This document shows positions 24,019 to 32,670 of a stretch of 64,000 bases of DNA, one piece after another. The notes under the pieces are model-generated. The model was not told the origin of the DNA. It was given only the letters and a program-made list of their open reading frames with translations, and ran no database searches. A program made the translations under genes and the position numbers. This DNA is from a virus, in the IMG/VR virus record IMGVR_UViG_3300009158_000031, positions 1 to 64,000 of that record; one strand, written 5' to 3'. How positions within the stretch are numbered: position 1 is the first letter of the stretch; every line of letters starts with the position of its first letter.

Positions 24019-24558
24019 ATGATAACATCTAATATCCTAGATAAAAAATCAATTTGTCATGGATTTATTTCATCCACAAGTAAGCCAGATGTTTTGATTC
24101 CTTTTAAAGGAATTATAGAAGATATTCAATTTCATGAAAACTTTCCCAGATATTCTATTCGAATTATCAAGTTTTACGATAACATATACTTCTTAAAAGA
24201 ATTTTTGACTGATGGATTCTATCAACAAAAATTTGAAGGAAAACCAAAATCTGTTACAATTCCTGCTTCGATAAAAACCGTTCCTGATCTCGAATCTTGG
24301 ATAGTCTCTTGCCGATTTGTGGTTGAGAGTAACTTTGTCGTAAAGACTAAAAATGAAATGGTAGAGATATTCACAAAGCTTCAAGAGTATCTAATTGCAA
24401 AAGCCTATCGAGAGATTCAACAATTCTCGGTAAGATCTTTATTAGAATCTCCTCTTAAGCTAGAATCAAAAGTTGAACTTAAGGCTAGAATTAAGCGAAT
24501 GTACGGAGATAAGTTCAAATCGATCGAAGATCTCGATTCTTTCTTGGATTGCATATAG
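24019..24558 (+). CDS. Hypothetical protein, last of the small-gene cluster
   Basis: This 179-aa protein has a beta-rich first half (PFKGIIEDIQFHENFPRYSI) and a helical second half. The C-terminal ARIKRMYGDKFKSIEDLDSF resembles a short helical adaptor. It follows the previous gene by one base and precedes the baseplate module. The function is unknown. Confidence 0.6.
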   Translation: MITSNILDKKSICHGFISSTSKPDVLIPFKGIIEDIQFHENFPRYSIRIIKFYDNIYFLKEFLTDGFYQQKFEGKPKSVTIPASIKTVPDLESWIVSCRFVVESNFVVKTKNEMVEIFTKLQEYLIAKAYREIQQFSVRSLLESPLKLESKVELKARIKRMYGDKFKSIEDLDSFLDCI

Positions 24559-24573
24559 TCTAAGATGGAATGA

Positions 24574-24583
24574 GAATATATAA
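24574..24583 (+). promoter_or_regulatory. Candidate late-type promoter motif GAATATATAA
   Basis: This exact copy of the 10-mer is 20 nt before the first baseplate-module gene (ATG 24604). It lies where an early-to-late transcription boundary is expected. Confidence 0.45.
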
Positions 24584-24603
24584 TAAAATAGTATTCACAA
24601 ATT

Positions 24604-26349
24604 ATGGCAAATGGTAGTACCCCACAGAATATAAATGCAACCGAGTATTATGGTATTGTTGGTGCACCGGAAAATGGTGGAAAAGCAATAATCGGTTCTT
24701 TCTATGATGGAACCTATGATTGGCCAGCACCAAAACCGGTAAAGGCTCAAGGACAAGAAATTACATCTTCTCTTCAAGGCAGAAAAGCTCCAAGTTCAAT
24801 ATTCAATAGATATGCCATATTTTTCTATAATAATCGAGTTGGATCGGTTGGTACTACAACTGATCAATATCTAGATGATCCCAAATGGTATACTGATGCA
24901 GAAAAGAAGAGAGTTCAAAATCCTACGGCTGCACAAATTATTAAATGGTCAAGAGAAAGTAAACAGGCTAATCAAGCCGATTTTGCATGGGAAGATTTCC
25001 TTTGGTGTAAGAATTATGGAGTAGTTCCAAATAATTATATGATTACTTTACGTCGTTTTAAGATGCCAGTTAATGATGATCTTTTAGATGCTGGAAAAAA
25101 TCCTGCTCCGGATGTTGGTCGTATGATTGCTTGGGTTGATGGAGAAGCTAATACATGGGAAGCAGTTGGTTTGAAATGGACACAAAAATTAAAATGGAAG
25201 GATCTTGAATCGAAAGTTAGTGAGGTAACCTCTTCAAGTCAAGCTTCCGGTAATGAAGGTGCCGCTCTTTCGAAAAAGATGCCAATCCTCGGAGCTGTCG
25301 TACAACAAGGGTCATATTTGTCTCAAAAGGACAATGCACAATCATCTTTAGCCGGAAATAACAAAGGTCAATCATTTGACCCATATTCCGATCCATCTAA
25401 AATTTATGGAAATATTAATGTAATTGAAAAGATGATTATTAGAGATAGAGGTTTAGACTTTACTCAAGAGATGACTGTCAAATTTGAATTTGAATTGCGA
25501 TCTATCGATGGAATAAATCCTAGAATTGCAATGTTAGATTTACTATCAAATGTAATGGTATGCACTTATAATAAAGGTCAATGGTGGGGTGGAGAAATTC
25601 GTTTTACTGGAGGAGCAAATTCTCGTAACATTAAACCTTTAGGAAATCCTGCGCTATTAGCTTCTGGTGATTATGGTGGATATTTAAAATCATTAACCTC
25701 TGGAATATCTGAAAGAATTGGTTCATTAACCGGTGGTGCTGGACTTTCTCTTGAAGGTATTGGTAATGCCGCTAAAAATCTAGGAGGTAATTTGATGGCT
25801 AAAATTGCCGGAGGTGCTTTAGATGATATGGGTAGACCGGATCCATCAGCAATGAACGGTATTCAATCTCTTCTAAGCGGAGCTGATACTGGAGAATGGC
25901 ATCTTACAGTTGGAAATCCAATGAATCCTATTCTTATGGTAGGTAATCTTGTATTAGATAAAACTGATGTTAAAATACATGGTGCATTGGGATTAGATGA
26001 TTTTCCTACGAAACTAGAAGTTGTATGTACATTAAAACCTGCAAGATCTAGAGATTTAAACGATATTATGGGAATGTTTCATAGAGGAGGTAGAACTTAT
26101 TTAACAAATCCTCCAGCTGCACAAAAATTTGGAGATGGATCGAAACAATTAAATCCAGGAGTTACTCCAAAACATCCTAAGAAAAATAAAAAATCGCCAA
26201 AAGTTGGAAGTGGACAAGATGCACAGAAATTTTATTATGCCGATGCATCATTCTTTTCAAATGATGCTAGAGCTAAGGCTCGATTCCCTAATCAAACGGA
26301 TGAAGCTGCAAAAGCAATCCTTCAACAAGTGGCAGGAATGCTAGATTAA
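24604..26349 (+). CDS. Putative baseplate structural protein
   Basis: This 581-aa protein begins MANGSTPQNINATEYYGIVG and has Trp-rich middle blocks (FAWEDFLWCKNYGVVPNNYM). A small-residue stretch lies near residues 360-410. The conserved-looking end GEWHLTVGNPMNPILMVGNL leads into GLDDFPTKLEVVCTLKPARS and a His/Arg-containing DIMGMFHRGGRTYL. It opens the tail/baseplate operon and is followed by gp53- and gp27-like genes, so a baseplate or tail role is inferred from position. I recognise no T4 counterpart. Confidence 0.65.
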   Translation: MANGSTPQNINATEYYGIVGAPENGGKAIIGSFYDGTYDWPAPKPVKAQGQEITSSLQGRKAPSSIFNRYAIFFYNNRVGSVGTTTDQYLDDPKWYTDAEKKRVQNPTAAQIIKWSRESKQANQADFAWEDFLWCKNYGVVPNNYMITLRRFKMPVNDDLLDAGKNPAPDVGRMIAWVDGEANTWEAVGLKWTQKLKWKDLESKVSEVTSSSQASGNEGAALSKKMPILGAVVQQGSYLSQKDNAQSSLAGNNKGQSFDPYSDPSKIYGNINVIEKMIIRDRGLDFTQEMTVKFEFELRSIDGINPRIAMLDLLSNVMVCTYNKGQWWGGEIRFTGGANSRNIKPLGNPALLASGDYGGYLKSLTSGISERIGSLTGGAGLSLEGIGNAAKNLGGNLMAKIAGGALDDMGRPDPSAMNGIQSLLSGADTGEWHLTVGNPMNPILMVGNLVLDKTDVKIHGALGLDDFPTKLEVVCTLKPARSRDLNDIMGMFHRGGRTYLTNPPAAQKFGDGSKQLNPGVTPKHPKKNKKSPKVGSGQDAQKFYYADASFFSNDARAKARFPNQTDEAAKAILQQVAGMLD

Positions 26350-26350
26350 T

Positions 26351-26944
26351 ATGGTTATTAAATTACTCAATCTGAAAAATGAAATGATTCGTAATGGTGA
26401 AACCATGGTGGATTTTTTATCAAATAATTTCAAAGTAAATTACTTTGACCCTCAGTTAGAAATAGGTAAAATTATGCTAATTGAAGAACGTCACTTATGT
26501 AGGTTAGATTTAATCTCATATGAAGCATATGCATCTATTGATTTTGTTGATGTTATAATGAAATTTAATCAAATCACTAACCCATTCTCTATGCAGATAC
26601 ATGATTTAATTGTATGTCCTACAAGAGAATCCGCTTCAAGATTCTATCAACAAGAAGCATTACGTAATGATAAATTAATTCTAGACACTAAAGCATTATT
26701 TATAGATCCTAGTAGAGCTAGTCAAAAAGATAAAGCTCGATTAGAACAACTACAAAAAATCGCAGATAAGCGTAAAAATGGATCGAAAGAAATTAAACCT
26801 GCGAATTTACTTAAAGCCGGAGAAGTTCCTTTTATTGCCGATGGTACCGCATTGAGATTTTCACCATATAACTCTAAGGCTAGACCTTCATTAACGGATT
26901 CCACTTCACAGATACCAAAAACCAGTGATAATAGAAACATATGA
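26351..26944 (+). CDS. Baseplate wedge protein, gp53-like
   Basis: This 197-aa protein has the block LISYEAYASIDFVDVIMKFN, then QITNPFSMQIHDLIVCP near residues 55-90. It reads like the gp53/LysM-like module of contractile-tail baseplates (yg.p..yw.il..N.I.nPf.i..Gd.l.iP). The C-terminus is polar and disordered. It starts one base after the previous gene, and its last codons overlap the hub gene (ATGA). Assignment is from motif and neighbourhood. Confidence 0.6.
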   Translation: MVIKLLNLKNEMIRNGETMVDFLSNNFKVNYFDPQLEIGKIMLIEERHLCRLDLISYEAYASIDFVDVIMKFNQITNPFSMQIHDLIVCPTRESASRFYQQEALRNDKLILDTKALFIDPSRASQKDKARLEQLQKIADKRKNGSKEIKPANLLKAGEVPFIADGTALRFSPYNSKARPSLTDSTSQIPKTSDNRNI

Positions 26945-28482
26945 GTAATTTTGAAAGAAGTATTGTAACTCTTATAGAACCAACTATTAAAGTCGATGCT
27001 CTGTTTCTACAGGATTCAGAATCTAAAGAAGCGATTGATAAAAAAAGTTCTGCTGCACCTAGTGGTGATGATAAATTAAAACAATCAAATAGACAAGGTT
27101 TTACTTCTCCAGTTATCTTTATCAATACGACTAAATTTGAAGAGGCAGAAATAGATAGCTTTGAACTTGATATGTATGGTCCTGTACCAACAATAAGTTT
27201 TTCTATTACTGATGCAACTAGGAAAATGAATATTTCTGGTCCTTTAGATGGTGATGTAATTTCGTTGTATATGAAACCGCCGGATGATAAGAATCAAAGA
27301 CCCTTTAGAATGGATTTTGATATAACATCAATGGATCCTTCCGGAGATGCTAATTTTCGTTTTGAAGGATTGATGAAAATTCCAGGTTTATATGCCGAAA
27401 CAAACAAATCATTTCCAAAAGATACTTCATTTAATCATCTACAAGATGTTGCTGAATTTTTAAAAATTGGTTTTGCTTCCAATGAGACTCTTACTCAAGA
27501 TAAAATGATTAGACTTTGTCCTTATACAACTTTGAATGAGTTTTTAGATGAAACTGTTAATAGCTCTTATAAAGATGATGATTCTTTCTTTTGTTGGTTT
27601 ATCGATCCATATTACTATTTGAATTTCGTAAACCTAAATAAACAATTTTCATTAGATGATAAAACGGATCCAATCAATATAACCAATGGAAATATTGGTT
27701 TAGGTTGGGATCAAGGAGAAACAGAAAAATCCGTAAAAGGATCTTTAGTTTTATCGAATAAAAATGATAAAGTCGGAACTAACGTTTACATAAAAACTTT
27801 CTCGTTAGAGAATAATGCCGCGGCAATAGCATTAAGTGAAGGTTATAAAAGATATGCTCAATATTATAATGTAGGTGATGGTAAGGCTAAAGGCGAATAC
27901 GTTTCTAATTTTGTAGATCCTTTAACTACTAAAGGAGCAGAAGATAAGCTAATATTAGCTAAAGGAAGAAGAGACGAAGATCGATACAAGAAACAAGTTA
28001 AATATAAATGGTTAGGTAAACTTTCAGGAGATGTTGATGGAGGAAATATGCATGACAATTTTATATTCTCTGAAGTTCTCAATCATCAAAATAAGAAAGA
28101 AATAACCAAACAATCTTTAAAGATAGAAATGGAACAGGTGAATTTTTACATATATAAATATATGAGAATTCCAATTCTAATTTATCAAGGTGCAGAGAAT
28201 AAAAGTTCATTTAGTAGAGCAGATTCAAGAGATAAAGATTTAGGAGAAAACAAATCAGATGCTGATCCTAATGGTCGTAGTGATATTCAAGGAAATACTC
28301 AAACTGCTCCAGGAGGAAAAGTTGGAGATGACGAAAGAGACGCAATCAAAAACGAATTTTTGAGTGGGTATTATGTAGTTAGTGGAATGAAATATAAATG
28401 GACTTCTCCTGGACCAATAAGCATGGAAATGACTCTTCTTCGTAGAGAATGGCCAATACCAGCTAAGTTGAAAAATTATTAA
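26941..28482 (+). CDS. Baseplate hub protein (gp27/gpD-like)
   Basis: This 513-aa protein starts with a disordered segment. Strands FELDMYGPVPTISFSITDAT and MDFDITSMDPSGDANFRFEG follow, then LQDVAEFLKIGFASNETLTQ and later DDSFFCWFIDPYYYLNFVNL. That succession (duplicated tube-like barrels, then a helical insert) fits the hub proteins that join tail tube and spike (T4 gp27, gpD, VgrG N-terminus). The OB-fold spike gene at 30316 lies one gene further on, as expected. Its end (YYVVSGMKYKWTSPGPISME) is beta-rich. Confidence 0.65.
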   Translation: MSNFERSIVTLIEPTIKVDALFLQDSESKEAIDKKSSAAPSGDDKLKQSNRQGFTSPVIFINTTKFEEAEIDSFELDMYGPVPTISFSITDATRKMNISGPLDGDVISLYMKPPDDKNQRPFRMDFDITSMDPSGDANFRFEGLMKIPGLYAETNKSFPKDTSFNHLQDVAEFLKIGFASNETLTQDKMIRLCPYTTLNEFLDETVNSSYKDDDSFFCWFIDPYYYLNFVNLNKQFSLDDKTDPINITNGNIGLGWDQGETEKSVKGSLVLSNKNDKVGTNVYIKTFSLENNAAAIALSEGYKRYAQYYNVGDGKAKGEYVSNFVDPLTTKGAEDKLILAKGRRDEDRYKKQVKYKWLGKLSGDVDGGNMHDNFIFSEVLNHQNKKEITKQSLKIEMEQVNFYIYKYMRIPILIYQGAENKSSFSRADSRDKDLGENKSDADPNGRSDIQGNTQTAPGGKVGDDERDAIKNEFLSGYYVVSGMKYKWTSPGPISMEMTLLRREWPIPAKLKNY

Positions 28483-28496
28483 AATAAAAGAAAGAA

Positions 28497-30293
28497 ATGG
28501 CATTTTCAGCTAGATCCGCAAAATATAAAGATGGAGCACTTAATAGATTTGTAAAGACTAATTTATTTTTTGAAACAAATCCATATATTCTATTTCAGGA
28601 TCCTACATATCTAGGATTCAAACTATTCTTTTTGGTTAATCAACCGGATAGTAAGTTATTATCAGATGAGCCTTTGCCTAATACCGCAATGTCATACTTG
28701 TATAATATTGGAGATACCGCTAGAATGCATTATCTTCAAAAATTCGTACAACATTTAGTTGCTATTAATCAACAAACTCCTTGGTTCTTTCAATCAATTG
28801 AAGGTTTAGCAGAGGCATGGAAACATGGTTTTCAAGAAGCAGATTTTAAACCTAAATTAGGTGATGATAGAAAAATTTCTATTAAATGTTTGGAAAGTAT
28901 AGATCTTCGCATGACTGCATTAATAGATCTTTATCGTAAAGCATGTTTTGATTGGCCAAATAGAAGAGAAGTAGTTCCCAAGAATTTAAGACAATTTACG
29001 ATGTATATTTATTGTTATGAGAATCGTACTATAAATGTTAAAGGTCAACCTGGCTCTAATTCCCTATCATCTCTTAAAGAATATGCCGCATTGCCTGAGG
29101 TTAATCAAAGACAAATAGATCAAAATAAAATTTTATTAGGTTTACCATTAAGTAAAGGTGGTGGAGCAAAACCTATTCCATCTGCTACCGAAATTACAGC
29201 CGGTGTACAAAGTATTATTGGTATAGGAGGAGGAGAAGAGGATGATGGTTTTGATAATGATTCTCAGTTTGCAAATACCATCAATGATAATATTAATAGA
29301 GTAATGTTTAAATTTGATCTTTGTGAATGGTTACCTGACGAGAGCGGGGTTATTGGTGCTAAAATTAATAACATAACTGGTGAAGCGGCTGATCAAACTC
29401 TAGCATTCTCATATAAAACCGTATATGAAGAAAATGTTTATAATATGTTTTCCGGAATTAGTGTTACCGATCTAAATTATATTCTAGATCAATCATCATT
29501 AGATAATGCTGATAAAACATTAACCGGATTAAGATCTAAATTTACTGAAGGTGGTGGATTTGGTTTACAATCCATTACAAATGGAAATTTTAATGCACTT
29601 ACGCCTTTTGCATCTATGGCTGCTGATAGATTAACTGAAGCAATTTCTTCTAAAGCTAAAGGTCTTCTATTAGGTAATATATTTGGATTTTCTCCAGCAA
29701 ATGTTGCTGGTGCTGCACAATCAATACTTACTGGAGATCCATCCGCGATGGTTCAAGGAGTAACACAATTAGCTAATGCTGGTGGTGGTGCATCTATAAA
29801 AAATGCCACAAATAAAATTCAAGGAGCACCAAACGTATTCGATTCAATTACTGGAGCATTAGGCGGTATCGTCGATAATGGTGATCTAGGAAACATATTT
29901 AATGATAGATCTGCTTCATTGGCAAATGATAATGGACCAGATGCTAAATCTCAAGGAACGGGTAATCCTACGGCTTCATTGGCAAACGATAATGGACCGG
30001 ATGCTAAATCACAAGGAACGGGTAATTCAACAGCCTCTTTAACAAATAATAATAGTTCTGGTGCTAAATCACAGGGAAAAGGCAATGATCAATCTTCTTT
30101 ATCGAATGATAATGGTTCAGATGCTAAATCCCAAGGAACAGGTAATTCAACTGCATCATTATCTAACAATCCTAGCTCTGGTGCTAAAACTCAAGGTTCA
30201 GGTAATCCAACTGCTTCTTTAGCAAATGATAATGGACCAGATGCTAAATCACAAGGAACAGGTAATGATCGAGCTTCATTGTCTAATGGATAA
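28497..30293 (+). CDS. Baseplate-region structural protein with C-terminal 20-residue repeats
   Basis: This 598-aa protein has an N-terminal region (about residues 1-190) rich in aromatic helices (YLGFKLFFLVNQPDSKLLSD). A Gly/acidic linker lies near residues 240-255, followed by a second domain and an Ala/Gly-rich stretch. From residue 473, six 20-residue repeats of the form ASLANDNGPDAKSQGTGNPT run to the end (with a partial seventh). The repeat is Asn/Gly/Ser-rich and probably disordered. It lies between hub and spike genes, so a baseplate location is inferred. Confidence 0.7.
   Translation: MAFSARSAKYKDGALNRFVKTNLFFETNPYILFQDPTYLGFKLFFLVNQPDSKLLSDEPLPNTAMSYLYNIGDTARMHYLQKFVQHLVAINQQTPWFFQSIEGLAEAWKHGFQEADFKPKLGDDRKISIKCLESIDLRMTALIDLYRKACFDWPNRREVVPKNLRQFTMYIYCYENRTINVKGQPGSNSLSSLKEYAALPEVNQRQIDQNKILLGLPLSKGGGAKPIPSATEITAGVQSIIGIGGGEEDDGFDNDSQFANTINDNINRVMFKFDLCEWLPDESGVIGAKINNITGEAADQTLAFSYKTVYEENVYNMFSGISVTDLNYILDQSSLDNADKTLTGLRSKFTEGGGFGLQSITNGNFNALTPFASMAADRLTEAISSKAKGLLLGNIFGFSPANVAGAAQSILTGDPSAMVQGVTQLANAGGGASIKNATNKIQGAPNVFDSITGALGGIVDNGDLGNIFNDRSASLANDNGPDAKSQGTGNPTASLANDNGPDAKSQGTGNSTASLTNNNSSGAKSQGKGNDQSSLSNDNGSDAKSQGTGNSTASLSNNPSSGAKTQGSGNPTASLANDNGPDAKSQGTGNDRASLSNG
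29913..30293 (+). repeat. 60-bp in-frame tandem repeats (six copies plus partial)
   Basis: Each copy encodes a 20-residue unit built on ASLxNDNGxDAKSQGTGN. Copies 1, 2 and 6 are closest; copies 3 and 5 share SSGAK. The divergence between copies suggests an old array, unlike the fresh 69-bp repeats at 1-213. Confidence 0.88.
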
Positions 30294-30315
30294 CCAAATC
30301 ATATAATAGTATACG

Positions 30316-30993
30316 ATGGCAATAAGAGACTTTTCAAAAGACGATTTACGAAACACCTCATGGTTAGGTGAAGTGGTAGATATTGCTGATCCTCAAAAAA
30401 TTGGTCGCATCAAAGTTAAAGTATTTGGTAAATTCGACGAATTAACTAATGATGCTATTCCATGGGCTTATCCAGGAAATAATATTTCTGCCGGAAGTGC
30501 GGATGGTGGATCTTTCTTTTCGGTTCCTAAAATGGGATCTATAGTTTCTATTAAATTTGATAATGGAAATATCTATTACCCTGAATATTTTTTCAATCAG
30601 CATTTATCACAAGATGCACGTAAAGAAATTGAGAATTCTTATGAAAACGCTCATATAATAGTTTATGATACTGTTACTGATGGAAAACTTAAAATCTTCT
30701 TTACTCAAGAAAAGGGACTTATGCTAGATTATAAAGAGACTCAAATTAACATCAAACCAGACAAATCTATTGTGATAAAAGCGGAGAATGTTATAATCGA
30801 TCAAGCAAAATCAATTGAATTAGGAAAAGGTGCAACGGATCCAGTAATTTTAGGAAATGCTTTCTTGACTCTTTTTAATGCACATACTCATTTAGGTAAT
30901 CTAGGAGCTCCTACATCACCACCGACCTCACCAATGACTCCGGCTGCTCATCTTAGTGGTAAAGGATCTACTCCACAAACTACCGTAAAATAA
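30316..30993 (+). CDS. Baseplate spike protein with gp5-type OB fold
   Basis: This 225-aa protein has the gp5/gpV OB-fold entry WLGEVVDIADPQKIGRIKVK, then AIPWAYP and KMGSIVSIKFDNGNIYYPEY. A short beta-structured middle follows (LKIFFTQEKGLMLDYKETQI), then AENVIIDQAKSIELGKGATD. The end is His-containing (NAHTHLGNLGAPTSPP). In T4, gp5 caps the tube and carries lysozyme; here no lysozyme domain is present, as in P2 gpV or Mu gp45. The C-terminus probably forms the spike beta-helix; NAHTH recurs in spike tips. Confidence 0.83.
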   Translation: MAIRDFSKDDLRNTSWLGEVVDIADPQKIGRIKVKVFGKFDELTNDAIPWAYPGNNISAGSADGGSFFSVPKMGSIVSIKFDNGNIYYPEYFFNQHLSQDARKEIENSYENAHIIVYDTVTDGKLKIFFTQEKGLMLDYKETQINIKPDKSIVIKAENVIIDQAKSIELGKGATDPVILGNAFLTLFNAHTHLGNLGAPTSPPTSPMTPAAHLSGKGSTPQTTVK

Positions 30994-31003
30994 TAAAAAG
31001 AAT

Positions 31004-31399
31004 ATGCCTTTAATCCCAATTGCAATAGAAACTCCTCTAGATACTGCGTTTAAAGCATCTAGAAATAAATTCAAAATATCTTCTAGAAAAGCCTTTCTTG
31101 ATGCAATGACAAAATTTAAAACAGAATCTGCAGCAGCAGCTGCAGAGAAAACAATTAATAAAGATGGAATTTTTGATACTGCAGTAGCAGCTGCATCTGA
31201 TGTTTTTATGAATGAGATGGATAACGCCTATGGCGATACATTTGAAGGTCTAGGTAAAATTATCGCTGCACAAGTAGACGCTTACATCAGAACAATGACT
31301 ATCATTGTTCCTCCAGGACAAGTTGTTCTTACTCCTTTTGCTCCATCCCCACTTCCTGGATCAACAACCGCACCTTCACCTCCAGCAATAATCTCATAG
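31004..31399 (+). CDS. Small structural protein of the baseplate operon
   Basis: This 131-aa protein is helical and Ala-rich in the middle (ESAAAAAEKTINKDGIFDTA) and has a Pro-rich C-terminal tail (PFAPSPLPGSTTAPSPPAII). It lies directly after the spike gene, 10 nt downstream. The Pro/Ser/Ala tail resembles the tips or linkers of spike-associated proteins, but I recognise no family. Confidence 0.6.
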   Translation: MPLIPIAIETPLDTAFKASRNKFKISSRKAFLDAMTKFKTESAAAAAEKTINKDGIFDTAVAAASDVFMNEMDNAYGDTFEGLGKIIAAQVDAYIRTMTIIVPPGQVVLTPFAPSPLPGSTTAPSPPAIIS

Positions 31400-31462
31400 A
31401 AACGAGAGATATATAATCTAATAATACAATAATCTATTTATATTCACTTAACAAACAAAAAA

Positions 31463-32632
31463 ATGACAGAACAAATCGAATCTTTAATGACTAAAAAAGT
31501 ATGGACCGACACAGATTGGGAAAACTATGAGTCAGAATCCTTTGGGAAACGAAGAATCAACAAAAAAATTAAACACACTCTAGGTGACACCTCAAAAGTC
31601 TTTTACAATGGGCCAGACGCTCAAAAGATTTATGATTTGTATATGGGATCTCTTTCAAATTTAAAAGAACCTAAAACTGGAGATGTTGTCCTTGCAACCG
31701 TTTTATCGGTTAATCAAGAAAAAAATCATGCTATTCTCTATGTAGGCTGGAGAGAAGATGCTATCCTAGATCTTAAAAAAGAATTAGCCGAGTACATTCC
31801 TAACATTAAAGTAGGAAATCAAATTGAGGTTATCATTGAGACTAAAGGTCAAAATGTGCCTATTACCGCATCTTATTCTAAAAACATTCAAGCCCTTAAG
31901 CGTAACGAAGTATTCGATGCTATTGGCAAAAATGTTGCTTATGCCGCTAAAGTTGAAGAACTTATTCATGGTGGTTACTTCTTAAACATTGATGGAGTTC
32001 GTTGTTTCATGCCAGGATCTCTTGGTGGAATGAACAAATTAGTTAACTTCGAATCTTTAATTGGCCAAACTATTTATGTAGTTCCCATCAATTACTCAAA
32101 AGAGAAAGATTATATCGTGGTTTCTCATCGCGAATATCTTAAAGCTCTGGTTCCTCAAGAAATTGAAAAACTTATCATTAGTCAAAAATACAATGGTTTC
32201 GTTACTGGAACTAGCCGACATGGAATATTCGTTGAATTTAATGGTTGCTTAACTGGATTAATTACCAAATCAGATATCGATGATATGAACCTGGTAAATT
32301 ACAACGAAGGTCGTATTAAACCAGGTGATCCAATTGAATTCTATTTAAAAGAAGTTCTCGATGATACAAAAATCATCCTTTCTTGTAAACCGGAAACTAT
32401 TATTAATGAATGGGACGGAATCGAAGATAAATACAAAGTGCCATCGATGGTAACTGGTAAAGTGAAGAGAATCGTGAAATACGGAATATTCGTTGAACTA
32501 GAACCTAAAATCGTAGGCTTATTACATAAATCACATCTTAATGAAGATATGCAATTTGAAGTTGGTCAAGATATCGATGTTAAAATCGTAAAGATCGACA
32601 AAGAATCCAAGAAAGTAGACTTTACTGTATAA
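31463..32632 (+). CDS. Ribosomal protein S1-like protein with four S1 domains
   Basis: This 389-aa protein has a 60-residue N-terminal extension and four S1-type OB folds, at about residues 70-135, 155-220, 238-310 and 325-389. Typical S1 signatures are GFVTGTSRHGIFVEFNGCLT with GLITKSDI in the third and VTGKVKRIVKYGIFVELEPK with IVGLLHKSHL in the fourth. Cellular S1 binds A/U-rich leaders and brings mRNA to the 30S ribosome, which matters in Bacteroidota, where Shine-Dalgarno sites are rare. A phage copy could bias initiation to phage mRNA. It stands alone among structural genes, after a 63-nt gap. Confidence 0.88.
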   Translation: MTEQIESLMTKKVWTDTDWENYESESFGKRRINKKIKHTLGDTSKVFYNGPDAQKIYDLYMGSLSNLKEPKTGDVVLATVLSVNQEKNHAILYVGWREDAILDLKKELAEYIPNIKVGNQIEVIIETKGQNVPITASYSKNIQALKRNEVFDAIGKNVAYAAKVEELIHGGYFLNIDGVRCFMPGSLGGMNKLVNFESLIGQTIYVVPINYSKEKDYIVVSHREYLKALVPQEIEKLIISQKYNGFVTGTSRHGIFVEFNGCLTGLITKSDIDDMNLVNYNEGRIKPGDPIEFYLKEVLDDTKIILSCKPETIINEWDGIEDKYKVPSMVTGKVKRIVKYGIFVELEPKIVGLLHKSHLNEDMQFEVGQDIDVKIVKIDKESKKVDFTV

Positions 32633-32641
32633 TTTCTTTAA

Positions 32642-32649
32642 GATAAATA
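32642..32649 (+). promoter_or_regulatory. GATAAATA motif (T4-late-like)
   Basis: GATAAATA sits in the 38-nt gap after the S1-like gene, 21 nt before the ATG at 32671. An AGGAAATGGTAAGGAA stretch between motif and start includes a purine-rich Shine-Dalgarno-like AAGGA, unusual here. Confidence 0.35.
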
Positions 32650-32670
32650 ATAAAAGGAAATGGTAAGGAA

